From Echinostoma caproni (taxonomy: Eukaryota > Platyhelminthes > Trematoda > Plagiorchiida > Echinostomatidae), in the NCBI GenBank assembly GCA_900618425.1, contig UZAN01039789.1:33979-97978 (forward strand): a DNA stretch of 64,000 bases, read 5' to 3'. The notes beneath the pieces were generated by a model that was not told the DNA's origin, made no database searches, and saw only the letters and a program-made list of their open reading frames with translations. Below, piece by piece: positions 25,201 through 39,900 of the stretch. Position 1 is the stretch's first letter. Every line of letters begins with the position of its first letter. The position numbers and the translations under genes were made by a program.

Positions 25201-28200
25201 GCTTTCGGGGCAACAAAATTGATACGTGTTTTATTATTCCTAATAAAAATGACAAAAGCTTTATAGCCACAAAACAAATGTTTTTTTCCTAAGCTTCGAT
25301 AAATAACTACTCAAACCTTTTAGTGAAAAACTGCGAATAGGGCAATAAAGACAAGGGATTGTATACTACTGTTTCAGTACGCTTAGTTACGATGTGCAGT
25401 CATCCGTAAATTATAACTGTTCTTTGTGATAAGACCATGTTCACACGAGGAACCGACCTCGTATTACGCACTGGTAAAGGTGATTTCATAAATATTTGTG
25501 TTTACATTACACCGGTGATTCCTTGCCTTGGAAACCATTGCGAAATACTTGCTAGCAATCGACTCCACGGATTAACTGTAATTAAACATGGTTTCCTGTC
25601 CAGCTATCATGATTTTGACAGACGCAATGGTTTGCTATGGACTTTCCGTTTTGTGTAGGTATAACTCCCTGAGAGGTGATTTGTTCCCCAAATTCTACTT
25701 AAGTTCATGCTGAGTTGCCCATTTTAGATCAGCCGGCAAATATCTTTTTGACGGCTACTTTTTCCGAGACCAAGCTTGTCATATGACTGTTGTTGTGTCT
25801 CTGCCGTGTGAATACGTTACTTTGTCAAAAAAGCCGATCGGGTTTATAAGGCGATCGCAAATAATCTTATTTGAATAATAAACGTTTACGCAGCAAATTT
25901 TTGTGAACGCCCAACACAACTTAAACTAACATAGCGTATCTTCCCGGAGATGGGTGTGAGAAAAAAAACATTTTATTCATAGTTAGCCAATCTGAAATAC
26001 GTTGCATGAACTTGTTGGCGATGTGCTCTGTTTACGGCGGTTTTGAAATTATCCATAGATATGCCGACCAGAAACGTTTCCCACTGAAACTATTTTGTGG
26101 AGCGGCTGTGATGGCCCGGTGGTAACTTCACCAAATTATCACCCCGGGTATGTGTGTTCAAATCCCACCACCACCGCCTGAATCGCCCCATTGCTTGTTG
26201 AATGACAGCCCTTTGATCGGCCGCTTCCCCTTCCTGAAAATTGTTTCTTTGTATATTCAATAAAATGAAGTAAAATGAACCGGTGAAAAAAGATAGAGTT
26301 GGAAAATAGTTTGCATCTGCTCTGAATATTTTTTCAAAGACAAAAAATTAACGTTATTTTTGGAAATTCTCTATCATATGTCGCTTAAATAGACTGTGTA
26401 CAAAGCGAGTTCAATAGGAGATACACAGAAACATGCTCTTTTGTATACGATAACTCGTTTAATTAGTAGCTCTGTATCATTTAACTGTGCGCTGTTAATC
26501 GATGTTTACACATTAGACAAGTCACTTGGAAACCAATTTGGTCAAATTATTTAAGACTGTAGATTTACTTGATCATCCGGAGTCAGTTTATGCAAAAATG
26601 AAGACATATTACACCAACTTTCTTTTTCAAACAAAATGCTATTCGGATAGTTTGTCGGTGAAAACAATTCCGGTTCACAACCAGGTTTTGGGAACCTAGA
26701 TGTCTTTGGTCACACGACCAGTTCCAGTGATGCTATAAATGTAAACTTAAGAGAATTTTCAAGCGGCTTGAGACGAAATACTCGTAATTGGTCTCTTGTT
26801 TGAAAATGGTGTTAAGAGATCAGGTGCTGCCTGAGTCACAGCAAAACCCACGAGAATCATGTATATATTCAAACTGCACCAAGCAAGGCAGAAACCACCT
26901 CCAGTATGATCGTGACCTCATATCGACAGGTCGAACTCTTCACTGATTGCGGGGTTACGCACGTGTTGATACTATGTGTTGCGAATAACGATTTTCCCAA
27001 GAAACATCAAGTGAATGAATGCGACTGGAAGCTGAAATCGATTGAGTTAATCGTAAATTCTTCGTACATAATTGCATTTGCAAACTGTCGTTTCGTTGCA
27101 TTGCATCCAATGTCATTTGAACTAATTTAGATGGGATGGATTGAACTATGATCCAGGAGAATAGACCAACTTCCGCCAATTGGATATTTCTGTATTTGTT
27201 AAACAATCCCTGCTATTTTACACATGTGAACCCTTATTCACAATGCCCTTTTTGAAAAGAGTGTGATAATGATAATGATGACAACGGTTGGGTACAACTT
27301 TAGTTGGAAACTGATTCAAATAGTGGTCACGTGCCTCATTTACATGACCGAAATTGCAAACATTATGCTCATTTTTCCAGAATGATCGTATCGCATTCAA
27401 AGAATCACATTGGCATACCGTATCTTACTTGGTAATCTGTTTCTGATTTCGGCGGGGTCAGCGGAAAAGAAAACAACAGAAAGCGTTCAAATACGGTTTA
27501 TGATGAAAAGTACCATATGACTAGTAGTGAGGTCATAATGTTCTTCAGTCAACAACTCCATGAAGCTGGACTGGCTCAACAATCACAAATGCAAGGAATG
27601 CACTTTGAGCAATATGTTTTGCGTGGATCTGGCCGACTGTGATTACTAGCAACGCAAAATTGAGAAATATGCTGTGCAAACCTTACACCGAAACTTGACC
27701 TGATATTGTTTGAAATCATAAAACAGCATCCTGCAAACACTGCATGTAGTCTACAAATAACTATAATCGGTTTAGCTCCGTACATCCATGGCTAGATGAG
27801 TCGGTACACAGTGATCAGAAATTTCATCAATGACTACTCGTACATACACATCAGTACGATCAATTCCCTGTGTGACTTTGTTTTGATCAATAACAGCGCA
27901 AAAAGCTTCATCTCGTGAATGTTATGTGCGTTTCAAGCATGTCCCACAAAACAGCGAACTAGAAAGTATATCGTAATAGGATTGAATTGGTTAATAAGCG
28001 TCACATCAGTGGCCTTTTTTCAAATGCGTACAATCTCACATTTTGCTTTTTGGTTTTCTGAAATTCGCCACAGAACTGTGAGCACAGTTGTCATACACGA
28101 CTAAATGATTCATCCCGCGGTACGCAACCGGGGGTCTTGAGGGTGACAACGACCTCGGTTCAAGCTGAAAAATATATGCTCTGATCACTCTGAACATAGC

Positions 28201-30895
28201 TCTCGTAATTAGTAACTTGTTTTTTATTGGAAAACGCTGAAGGAAATATGGTAGCTAAGAGCACATTGAAAATTATCCTAATAGAACACCTTTGATTTAC
28301 TTTGCACTCCGGTTTCTGGACTGAGTAGTGGTTTGGGCAAAATAACGGTGTGCAAACGATATGATGATTCAAGAATATATAAATGAATACTCAGCTAAAT
28401 AAACCCTATCTCCCGGAGAGGGATCTTTTATAGAATTTGTTAAATGAAGAGATTGCCAAGTTGTGATGCAGGTTGTCTGAACATACCAGGAAGTATGATC
28501 ATCAACTGAAACGTAAATCCACAAGCAATTAATCCGATTACTTCCTGTACGATTTTGAGTAACGTTGTTTTCTGTTTTGTTCGCTTATCTGAACAGTGAA
28601 TTTGTCCTCGAATTTCTGTAATACCTCTGACACACCGATTAGGCAATAATTCCAACATTTCCTAAAACTTGAAATGGATCTCATCAAGAAAAGCTTTATG
28701 TTATCTGCACAAATTCTATGGAGAAATTAAATTGTTATTTAGGATTTTTGTTTGAGGATACACCATCTGAAGTGCTTCCAACCCCGAAAGATAGATAATG
28801 TTATTTTATTCATTTATTAGACAAACCGAAATGGAAAACAGATTGTGATCCACAGATTGAAATAAAAAATTATCAGTATTTCTCGTTTATACAAAAAACA
28901 CTAAAAATGCCAATACTATGTCAACTCTGTTTTTGGCTCTAGCACCAGATAGAAGTACTTGTTGTTTGCATAATAAATTGCCGAAACTCAAATCAGATTC
29001 TCTCAAAAATCCGTTTGATCAACGGAAGAAGGAACACTGCTTTTAATTTCAGATAAAAATTAGATCACATATTTTCACGACAGTCTAACCCGTGACGGAC
29101 AAGTACTGGAATGTTGAACGTTTCTTCACGTGATGAGCAAAGCAACTTTTGTCGTATACCAATCACCCATATATTGTCTGATAAGAGAGAAATTATTCTT
29201 GCCACCTGACAATACTGGCTTTGAAAACGTTATTTCAGGCTTTCTGTTATACAAAATAAACTGTAGTGAGGCAGTTTTACCAAGGTCAAAACAGAATAAC
29301 TTTAAAAGTGCTTGCCTCAGCACGGTGAACAATGAATTGCGTATAACTATCTCTTCAACTGAGCATTAAGTAACTTTTCTTCACATTTAAAATTGAAAAT
29401 AAATCACATGGGGGATGTTTCGCGGTTGACATCTATTTGTTTAGATTATACGTGTTTTAATAATAACAGCCCGTTTTAAGAAAACATTTCAACCGACCGC
29501 AGTTAATTGACGTTTATTACTTGGGCTCCGGGATACAACTTTCAAAAGTTAATGATCACTAAAATGGGCTTTAGACTAAAATTCAGCTCAACTGTTACGT
29601 CACCTAAACACTATTCATGGAATCTAACGAAATCATGAAACGTCAGTTATCTCTTTGGGTAAAACATGATACAGGCCATAATGTGTCACATTTATCGGCA
29701 TTATTCAACATCACATCCACAATTTAGGGCTCTTTAGTTCCTTACACTTTCATTTTTCGACATGCAAATGAACCATTGCCTCTGAGAAGAATTATTCGTT
29801 AACGCGAAGGGTACCCTCAAAAGTGAAATAGAGTGAAAAGATAGGCAACGATAGTAGAAGTTAAAATTGCAACATTCGAAGCGATCTAATGGTGGTGTGC
29901 AACTATTGAATTGTATTTGAACAAGCGTGATATCTTAACCTTCTATCCCCTGAGACTGTCAGAATTAAATGGGATTGCCCGCCTTGTACAAGCAACCACT
30001 TTCTGATCAATTCCACAGTGAAGTATTCAAAGTATTGCGATGAGTCAGTCAAACAAGGTGCCAATCTTTGGTCCGTGGAATTTATAATTGACCCGAAATG
30101 TAGAGAACTGGTCACATGGCATAAAAAGGAGCCCTTATCCAGGATGACTTTGTTCAGCACAGTGATCACCGCATTTTCGGGGCTAAACTGCCTTCTCTTT
30201 AGTTCACATTTCACTGTTTTGCGCTAGTCCGATGAGAAGCGTTTATTTTACACTTGCAATAATCGTCTCGCTTGACAGTTGATGTATGTGTTTACCGCAC
30301 ATAAAAGTTAAAAGTGCAAGTGATGGAACAAATGGCGTCCTCACGGGGTGTCATCCGGTTTGATGTTATGTGACGGTTGATTTTTCGCTTCACTTAAACG
30401 TGACTGAACAAATGTTGGCACTCCGGACGGACATGTTCCTGCTACTTTTAAGCTATCATAATGGATAAGCCTGTTATGTTTGAGTTGTGTATTTGGCTCC
30501 GAATCTGAATAATCTGTGTGATTAAATTTCACTTGTGTGTTAGGCTACCGGCGATGAATGACTAAAAAGAGTTTTACCTTTAATGGAAGCAGAAGTGCGA
30601 TCTTTGTTTCCAGTTATATTGATTCTTGACCACGAACACAGAGAAACCGAAATGTTATGACTGCTTGATGGAAATTCGGGTCGGAATTGCAGAAAAATGT
30701 GCAGTGTACATGCTGCGCATGAGTTTACCCGTTCATGCTCATTTAGCACATTAAGCCAGGAATGGGTTTACTCATTGTGACGGATAAACTTCCAGCCGTT
30801 CACGTGATCCATAAACACTAAACTGCATATTCGGTCTTATTTCATACCAGAAACACCCGTAAACTAACTAAAGTAAGAAATTGAGAAGTAAAGAC

Positions 30896-30926
<31 letters not shown>

Positions 30927-33900
30927 TGTATGTATGTATGTATGTATGTATGTATGTATGTATGTATGTATGTATGTATGTATGTATGTATGTATGTATG
31001 TATGTATGTATGTATCTGTATGTATGTATGTATGTATGTATGTATGTATGTATGTATGTATGTATGTATGTATGTATTAAGTATATTATATCTAGTATTT
31101 ATTTCACAGAATGTCTAAATCTTTGGGCATATTACGAAGACAATATCAAAGAGAAGAAAGACATGCACATAGAAGAACGAGTTTATCTTGAATCCAATAG
31201 TAACCTAATGAACTTGGTAAATTGTATACGCCGAGTGAAATAAAGCTTGAATCGAGAACGAACTTCACGGAGACCCTTCGAGAAAGAAATCTGCTTCCTT
31301 TTTTATTACACACATGTTTGTGGTGAACAGCAGACGAGGCCAAACCCATAGTCACAAAGTCCTGTCGCTCCGTCATGGAAACCAGTAATCTGAGCTCCGG
31401 AACTTAGAGTGGCGAACCGAATAATGCCCCGCTTGGTTAGGCGTGATATTTAACCGGACGAGAGCAAAGCTGTCTGCCATCGAAGTTGGGTGGCAGTCGC
31501 GGAGCTCGAACCTCGGAACATAGGATCCAAAGCAAGCCAGTTACAGCGACTGAAGCACTGCGCCACCACCACCTTTAGCATAACTACATTGATTGCTTTA
31601 CTACCGGTAGCATTCGCAAACACACTATTAGGTATATAAAATAATCTTACCATTTAGACCGAGTCATCCAAATTGGAAGGCTATTTGTAATAACCTGCCA
31701 TTCCAGTATATTTTTGGGTTTATGCAATTAAACATAGGCTTGTTTCAGAGCTTTATGTTAGACGGTGAAATCACAGGAATATGATAGAACCTTTTGTTTC
31801 TTTTTACTAAAAACATTCACGTTGTAGGCGGGACGCTCACAATCAACAGTTTGTCGATCCTCTAAGAAACGGTCCAGAACATTGGCAGGTGGAATGCATA
31901 GATGCTGTCTGAAAACTTCGGGCCGGGAGACGGTTCTTATTTAACTACATATCAACAGTGCTATGACTGCAGTTGGAGAAAACCAGAAGGATTATTTAAA
32001 TCCCGCTGTGAACAGGAGCGTATAACACAGGTGATGTAGTTCAGTTGCAGTTGTTTGAAAGCCAGAAAACAGATCCAGTGTATTTCATCCAAGATAGTAT
32101 TGCAAGAGATAAAATATATTAGGTAACGTGCACAGCGTACCGAGTAATAAAGTTTTCTAGTGATCACATAGTCCGTGGGATTTCTAGGTCTACTAGCAAT
32201 GCAAGTAAAGACGCTATCGACCCCCATGTGAGTTTCGCATTGTGTGGTCTTCCAATCGCACTGAAGTATAAGAATTAAGTCCGTCATCGTCGGAAAGGAC
32301 GTGTTCCTAAAGGGGATTGCGTTCAACAGTAGCTTTTTTAGTCTTGTTATCAAGAGCATCTGATCCAAATTTGTTTATGAACTCAGTCTTAATGATATGA
32401 ATTTTATCTTAGTTAACCCACTTAGATATTCAGCGTTGTCCGAATGCAGCCATTTATTTGCAACCATGATTGTTAATATATGTATAGATGAAAATACCCA
32501 TACAGCCTATTAAGTTGAATCATTTTTCCGATTGATGAAGTTAGATTAGAGGAGAAAGCAACCAATCTGAACCTTTATAATGAAAGTGTATTTTTTAAAG
32601 TTGCTTCTATAGCCACTAGGTGCTTTTTAACCGAGCTCAATAGCTAACATATTTGTGCATGTGTCTGTCTTGAACATCATAGACAGTAAAAACGTTTTGC
32701 TACTGTGCCCAACTACCAAGCCTGACGAAAGATTATCGATATTTTAAGTCAGTTTATCATAACGATAAAGGAAATCTCTAAACCAATTCAAGTCATTCTA
32801 TGATGATTATGATAACGAAAAATAATCACCAAAGTACATGTTGCTTCGCTACCCGAATAGAAGTTCTTGCAGCATCTTCCAACCAACTGTGATTAGATAA
32901 ATCCACTGTCTGATTTCGTTTATCAATTTCCGGAAGCAAATGCGATTGTCTTATCTGTTATCTAAGGAAAGGTTCAAACCAGACAACGATGAATTTCCTT
33001 GAGTCAAATGTTTCAGAACACTCCCTAGTTTATTGTGCATAAAGTCGTCACCTGGGAGGACGCTTTATGTTTCATCCTTTTTTCAGTTGTCGTAGTGACT
33101 ACTCAGAGCTCTTCATTGGATCTTCAATCTTCAATCCATCATCAAATTCAATAAATTGGCAAATATATCTTGATGGAAATATAGATAATTGGTTTGATAA
33201 TTGTTCAGAACATAAAGAATCCACTGCTTCTTACAGTGGTATCGGCTTTGGCAAGAATCATGCCCCATTGATAATATTTGTGACTACTAAAAGGCAAATA
33301 AAATAACTTTTGGGACTCACTGAAAATCTGTGTCCCCATGAATAATCTCGGAATGCTCGTACATTTTCATTAACTCCAAGTATAACCGTAGTGTACTGTT
33401 TTGAACCTTCGACGTTTATGAGAGCGTAACATGGTATTTTCTCAAGCAAGTTGTCATTGCTACAGAACGTAGATGGTTTCACTGTTTATATCATAAGGAA
33501 GCTTTGTTTACTTAAGGGTGGTACTTTATTCCTTGCTTTATCCCGGTAAGAGAAACAAGTTGATCATGATGTTTTTGGTTTTGGTTTTGGTTTTTCATCG
33601 TCATGGCTAATCCAAACGTTTTCCTTCACGGATCTAATACTATGAGCATGACGCACAATTACTTCAATAACATCCGTTCCAAATTTGCATCTGATATTGT
33701 GATCATGATGTCCTTCGTCTATGCGAGAAATGAACACATTATTCATTAGTTATATATCACAGTCATTTTCGATCCATAATATGCTCATGATATCTTTAAT
33801 AAAGTTTGTTAATTGCTTTTACACTCGCATTCGTGGACAACTAGGCCCAATCCTTCCGCATCCTGTACTTGATCACCGAAGTTACATATATAATCTGTGA

Positions 33901-36900
33901 ACTTGGCAGCAATAGGTGTAGTTTGCTTTACTGTCTGCTGTAGTGCGATAATGAGCAGAAAGAGGACGAGCGAGCTAAAAACACTGATACTGTCCTTGCT
34001 GTACACACCTTCATCATATTGTGAATTGTCATTGTACTGCTCTCTTGGATTCAATTCTATTCCAGAAAATTGTGCTTTCGCTGTAGTTGTTAGGTCACCT
34101 AATACCGTATCCAGTTCATCCAAGGTATTCTATATTCACTTCGTTGACTTCATTTTCTGCATAAATTTTATCTAAGGGATCAGTCTATCCAAGGTCTGTT
34201 TTCAAATACCATTGGTGAATTTCTCTATGCGATCTTCAAATTTCATAATTCCCTTGAATGCAGTACTTGGCACCAGCATACATCTCTTCGAATTAATAAT
34301 GCATTTTTTGTTCAATATACATTATTCTATACACGATTCCGTACCACTTCGTTTGCCTTTTAGGTTAGCTGTTTGGTTTGCTTTTACTGGCACCTTTGAA
34401 ACATCCTAGGCTCACTTCATGGTAACAAGTGGATGGCCTGTTCTGGTGTAAAAGCTCTACAGGCCTCAAATTTATTTGTTGTGATGGTCAATAAAAACAA
34501 ATATATGTAGTCTGTGATAACTTAATCCTAAAGCTGATGTGATTTCGTGAAATGATCAAATAATAACCACTCATCGCGGGGAAAAACATAAATGGATCTT
34601 TACTCATTGATAAACTTATTTTTATTACAATATAAAATATATGAAATAAAGCAACCTTAACAACTGCTGCTGTTAAAGATCAAACAAAGCAACGAGGCTC
34701 AATCACTTTAGAGGCTGTGATCAATCTGTAAACGTCTTCGAGCTATCACCTTAGAGTATCATAGAAGGAATTTGTCGTGTATAGGGTAAATAAAGCATAA
34801 ACTGAAAAGCTAGGGAGCACTACACAGCTGTTTTGAACCGGTTGTGTCTCATCAGCAGTGCGATGAATTTCCTCATATGAAATTGAATCAAATCCCCCAT
34901 GACTCACGCGCACCTTAAAGAGTGTGTATAAAACCTACCGCTGACTTCTGAACTTCTCCTGTCTATGTATAGCAACCTAATAATGCTATTGAAAGCCCAT
35001 TTTTTTAAGAAACGTTTATGTTGTCAGCCTGCGTTCGATAAAACCACGAGATGAAATGTCAGGACCGAAAAAAGATAAGCTGTGAGTTGAAGACATTATA
35101 TATATTTTTCAAACTCAATCAGAATGAATAAGGTTCACAGAATAAATAAGTCAGATGAATCGAATCATATTATCTCTGTCTTATGTGTATCAATGAAGGT
35201 TAATCCGTGCCTAATTGCTTTGCTCACGAACAACATGGAAGAAAAACCTTCGCTTTACCTTTCCATTAGAAGAATAGGAATGTGATAGACGAGCTCTAGA
35301 TTCAAAAATGAAGAAATCTAACTGTATAAATGACCATCATTTGGGTCAGTCCCATTCCCATCCACCCAGCAATGAAAAATGGTCATTAACCACGTGTATT
35401 CTCCTCGGGAGAAGAAAATGCTCACAAATTAATGTCAGTGAAATTGATTCTTATGCTGCAGGAAAGGTTCAAAGAGATGGAAGAGTAGCTCACGAAAACG
35501 CGTACGAAAATCAGTAGAAGTAGATTTCTTGTCTGAAGGTCCAACCAGTTTTATTACTAATTGATTATTCATACCTACCACAAACCGGACCTAATTCCTT
35601 AATCCATGAGAAAAATAACTACGGGTGTGAAATTCGATATCATCTGATCTGAGAAAAGATATCCGCTTTGATATATGCATATACCGCCAGACAGCTTCAT
35701 CGCACGCATATATCGATTTCAATTGTTATTTTACAAGATCGATCATACGTTTTCGACAAATATCGGGAAACATATTGTCCTGTGTCAAATTTCCTTTTTA
35801 TTGACCTGTATAGGACAGCTTGCATGCAACCTAAACGTACTTTAGTGATACTCTCGTGCCTCATTTAATAAAAAGGAAACAGTGTTTGTTACCATTCGTC
35901 ATCTTTACCTGCTCGTCCTAATAAGGGCAATTAGTTGGTTGGCATAACATCAAAAGGCTCCGCTCTTAATCGCATACATATATAATCAGAATATCAGATT
36001 TGACCGTCACATTGAACATAGCACGAAATGTTAACGTCAGCCACAAGTGAAATCGTATCATTCGGAAATAAGACAGTTCATATAAGACTATTTTCTAAAG
36101 CACTGATACTGAAGGTTGGATTGCATGAAGTGCGGGACTGGGAATTAATACTGTCCCATTCACCTCCAGTTTGGGCTCGAGGTAAACGTCCGATGTGTTT
36201 ACTCTCAGTCTTAGGGAACCACTTTCTTCCTCTTCTGAAAGCAGGTTAAGGATATATAGCTATGAATGGACCTGAAGTATTGAATCACTTTTCGCAAAGC
36301 TATGTTCCTTTATTATGATGAATTCCTGTGTCCTCATAGTGAAAAACATACTAAGTATATGATAATTGTATCTTCTCCTAAGATAAAAATCAGAAATTTA
36401 GGATGGGCTGCAAACAAAAGAGTTATATTTAGTTCATCATGACCCCACATAAATGAAGACATGCTAGTTTCTCGGAAAGGGGGGCACATAAACATGAAAG
36501 TATCGTGAAATTCACAATGGACATTGAATGATCTATGTATATGCTTTTAGGGTTTATTGATTTTCTACTTCTGTCCACTACTAAATGTCTTCTGTACTCC
36601 GGAAAGCCCAAAGTCAGCAGTAGGCCTCACCCTCTGTCTCCAGCAGACAGAAGAGCCTTTTATGTGCTGAACCACGTTATATCAACTAGAAGACAGAAAA
36701 TTCTGAAAAAGTATTATGAGGTTCTTTATGGGAGCCCTAATCAATGATTTAGCTCATGTATTTGCGCTACTGACGGTTGATATAGAAAGCTTTTTAAGTT
36801 TTGCCCTAACTAACGCCCTCAAATCCAATAACATTGCAGCTGGACGAGGGAACCGTACGCTTTAAAACTTTTTTTGTTTGACCGAAATATTCCTGAGGAT

Positions 36901-39900
36901 GCTCAGTGTCAGCCGCTGAAATATAATTATCGTAAAATATTCCCATTGACGCATAAGAACAAAGTCGAAAAGCGAAGAAATTTCTTTTCGATACCTCGCT
37001 TCAGGCATTTACATATATAGTTCGATTAGTCAGTAGATTAACACAAGGCCTAGGCTGATGTTGAAGGATTGTCTCTGTGCAAAGTTTTGTGTTGACAACA
37101 AGCTGTGGGATTACGATAATTGGATAGGGAAAAGTGGAATGAAAAATGTGTGAACTGGAGATGATATGAAATGTGTTAGTCCAGAATGAATAAGACAGGT
37201 GTGAACGTTTGCGAAAAAGACAGTGGACGGGGAGTGGGGGAAAACGGGAGGGAGAGGATAGAAGGTGTCACATAGAGAGATATGGGTAAATGTTATTATG
37301 NNNNNNNNGGTTCTATACCACTGATATAGCCAATAAATGTATCTGGAACGTAGCCTTTTTTATATCTGTCCTCAAACGGCTCTGTTGAGCCTTCACAGGC
37401 ATGTTCCAACTTGTGCTTCACATTCAATGAAGAGAGATCAACCTTTTGATTGATTGTTGTCATACTTCGGTCAGATCATATTCACAAGAGCAAAAGGACC
37501 ACGGGACAGCTTAAAGCTCACATCTTGTCACGCAGTGTCCAAACAATAAACATGTCATTCAACCATAGTCTCCACTGAACTTTTTAGCATAGATCACTTC
37601 TCCATCTAATCGACATTCTAGTCAAATGGATGACTAGTTGGCATTTATCGGCAAACAGATTTGTCATCAAATTCACAGTCAGGGACAGAGTTCTGAAAAT
37701 GACTCAGCAATGACTGTTATACGCATTTCAATTGAAAAGCTCCAAGGAGAGAAAACACTTCTCTTGTTTGAATGCAGCAAACACGCTCTAGGTGAATGGG
37801 TGTGCTACCCACTGTAAATGGTTGTGGAATAGAGTCAAATTACCGACCTAATCAATCAACAATGAACAAAATCAAAAGCGTATCAGTCATANTCAGTCAT
37901 AGTAGCTGCAGATAGCGAGAATCGGGTATCATTGATGGATGTTCCCAGCACAGAACTGGGTTTTGCACATTATTTAAAAAACTTTGCTGTCTAATTCTCG
38001 TGATGTTTCTGTTACCCCATGTTGGAGGGCTTCATTAAACTTATACTGACTGGTACATTGTGCATTATTTGAGGATTGATCGTGAAGCAATTTCAGATAT
38101 AACGGTTACTTGCATTTCCACACTTCAATACGTTATTAGGTTATTTGAAGTTCAGCGGACTTGACCGTTGTGTCTGCATTACACAGTAACATAGGGGCTG
38201 CATAGAATGCCAACTTCATACGTCCTGCTAACTTCAACCGATTCACTGTAACTTTGCTTGCGATACTTATACGAAAGGTCATCAGCCTGCGACAGGAATT
38301 CTAAAACTTTCAGTTCCTTTTCCCGTGATTATAGCTTCAGTATTATCTCAACTTTTGGCTCAGGTATTCTCCCCTTAGTATTCACTCTTCACCAGACGCC
38401 TTGACTAACCACCTGTATTTTATCCCCTTCATGGTAAAGCCCTTGATTCACCAGTCTTCCCTTTCAGTATTTAACAAGAAGATATACCCTCATTTTTTTA
38501 AATATTATTGCATTTATCTAAATTAGCTTTTTGTCTGATCCAATAACTACGAGCTACGTTGGAGATATCATCTGCAGATTGTTCTGATCTGATAATATCT
38601 TTCCCCACAATGTAACTTAGTATTACACAAACTTCCCATTGGTGTACAAGTTATACACTGTTCATCATACTCTCTAAATGCACATTTGGTTGTCCGTATA
38701 CTGTGATGCTAGATTCAAAGTTTATTCCAATACAGCCGTGTATGACCAACCTCCTAGTCACCAAACATCCATTAAGAATTTTATTATTATCTCAAACTGA
38801 GATCTCATATATCATATATATTCGATTTACGTTCTTCCTATGTGACAAATGCTTTTTGCTTCTTTTTTGTAAAAGATCTTATTCAGTGTCCCTTGTTGTT
38901 GTCAAATGTTTTTATGCTTTCATTTTAAAATGTCTCCATGGTGTGCTTCAGAAAGACATCAAACAATTATTAAATTCCCATTTCTCCGGGCTGTCTCACC
39001 TTCCACTTTTCTTATCGAAACGATGGCTTCCCAACATCTAAAAACCCGTAAAACCTTTCCAAAAAAACTCTGGTCGACCCCATACTTCCTGTTTACATTG
39101 ATTAAAGTAAATCGATGTCAACGTCACGCGTACCTTCAATATCGATGCATCTGTATACGCATAGATGCGTATACTAAGCCTTTGTAGTAACTTGTATCAG
39201 CTGGTACCATCGTCGTACTAAAATGAACTGAAAATCCAATTCAATTATCGAACTTCGGCTAACATTTTACAGCTCAAACTCAGTTATCTGACTGTTGTAG
39301 GATTGTTTACGTCTGCGTGGATACAGCAGGTGCTTTAAAGTCATTGCACAACTGCAGCGATGCATTACAATCGTTCGATAAGTCAAAGTATGTGAGTAAG
39401 TAAAAAGTTCAAAAATACTAGTGCAAACCAAACAACCGACAGACAAAACGCAGTTGTGTTACCACAACAATCTTCAGTACTGATGATACAAACGTTTTCA
39501 TTGTGGTACTACCCTGAATAATTGTTCATAATTAACCAGGGATACTACAGCAGAGGTAACAATACTAGTACTGGTTGTGCTCAAAATGGTCGAAGCTACA
39601 CATTTGCACGAAGTTTATCCTCCGTTTCTAGTACTTGTTGGTCATCAGCTTCTTGCGCCGTTGAGGTAAACCACAGTTGATGTTATCCTCCTCCATGATA
39701 ACGTGTTTTCATATTACTCAGGGGTACTAGATATAGAACCACTACAAGCTTACTTTGAGTTACTTTTGTCATTCACATCAAAAAGCCAGATCGAACTTGT
39801 CATTTCTCATTGATTATCATTCTCAAACAGCAGAGAGCTTTTTGATTTTGAACACTTACGAGATACTTGAAATGATGGTTCCATAACAGGCAGTGATAAA

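Noticed and set aside
28115..28180. Possible tRNA-like head (CGGTTCAAGCTG as B-box)
   Set aside because: No convincing A-box at the right spacing and no shared SINE tail.
30881..31243. 120-codon frame of repeated Met-Tyr-Val-Cys
   Set aside because: A translation artefact of the (ATGT)n microsatellite.
31961..32368. 135-codon minus-strand frame, the longest clean frame in intron 1
   Set aside because: No domain, no splice support; sequence character does not differ from the surrounding intron.
33067..33482. Convergent 79-codon (+) and 74-codon (-) frames suggesting a compact viral-type gene pair
   Set aside because: No promoter, family motif or neighbouring viral genes; composition matches the intron.
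33809..34405. Minus-strand frame of about 200 codons with five in-frame stops, including a 104-codon open part with one hydrophobic segment
   Set aside because: The open part starts at TTG after a TAG, the stops are of all three kinds, and frames of this length are expected by chance in 64 kb. No homologue comes to mind.
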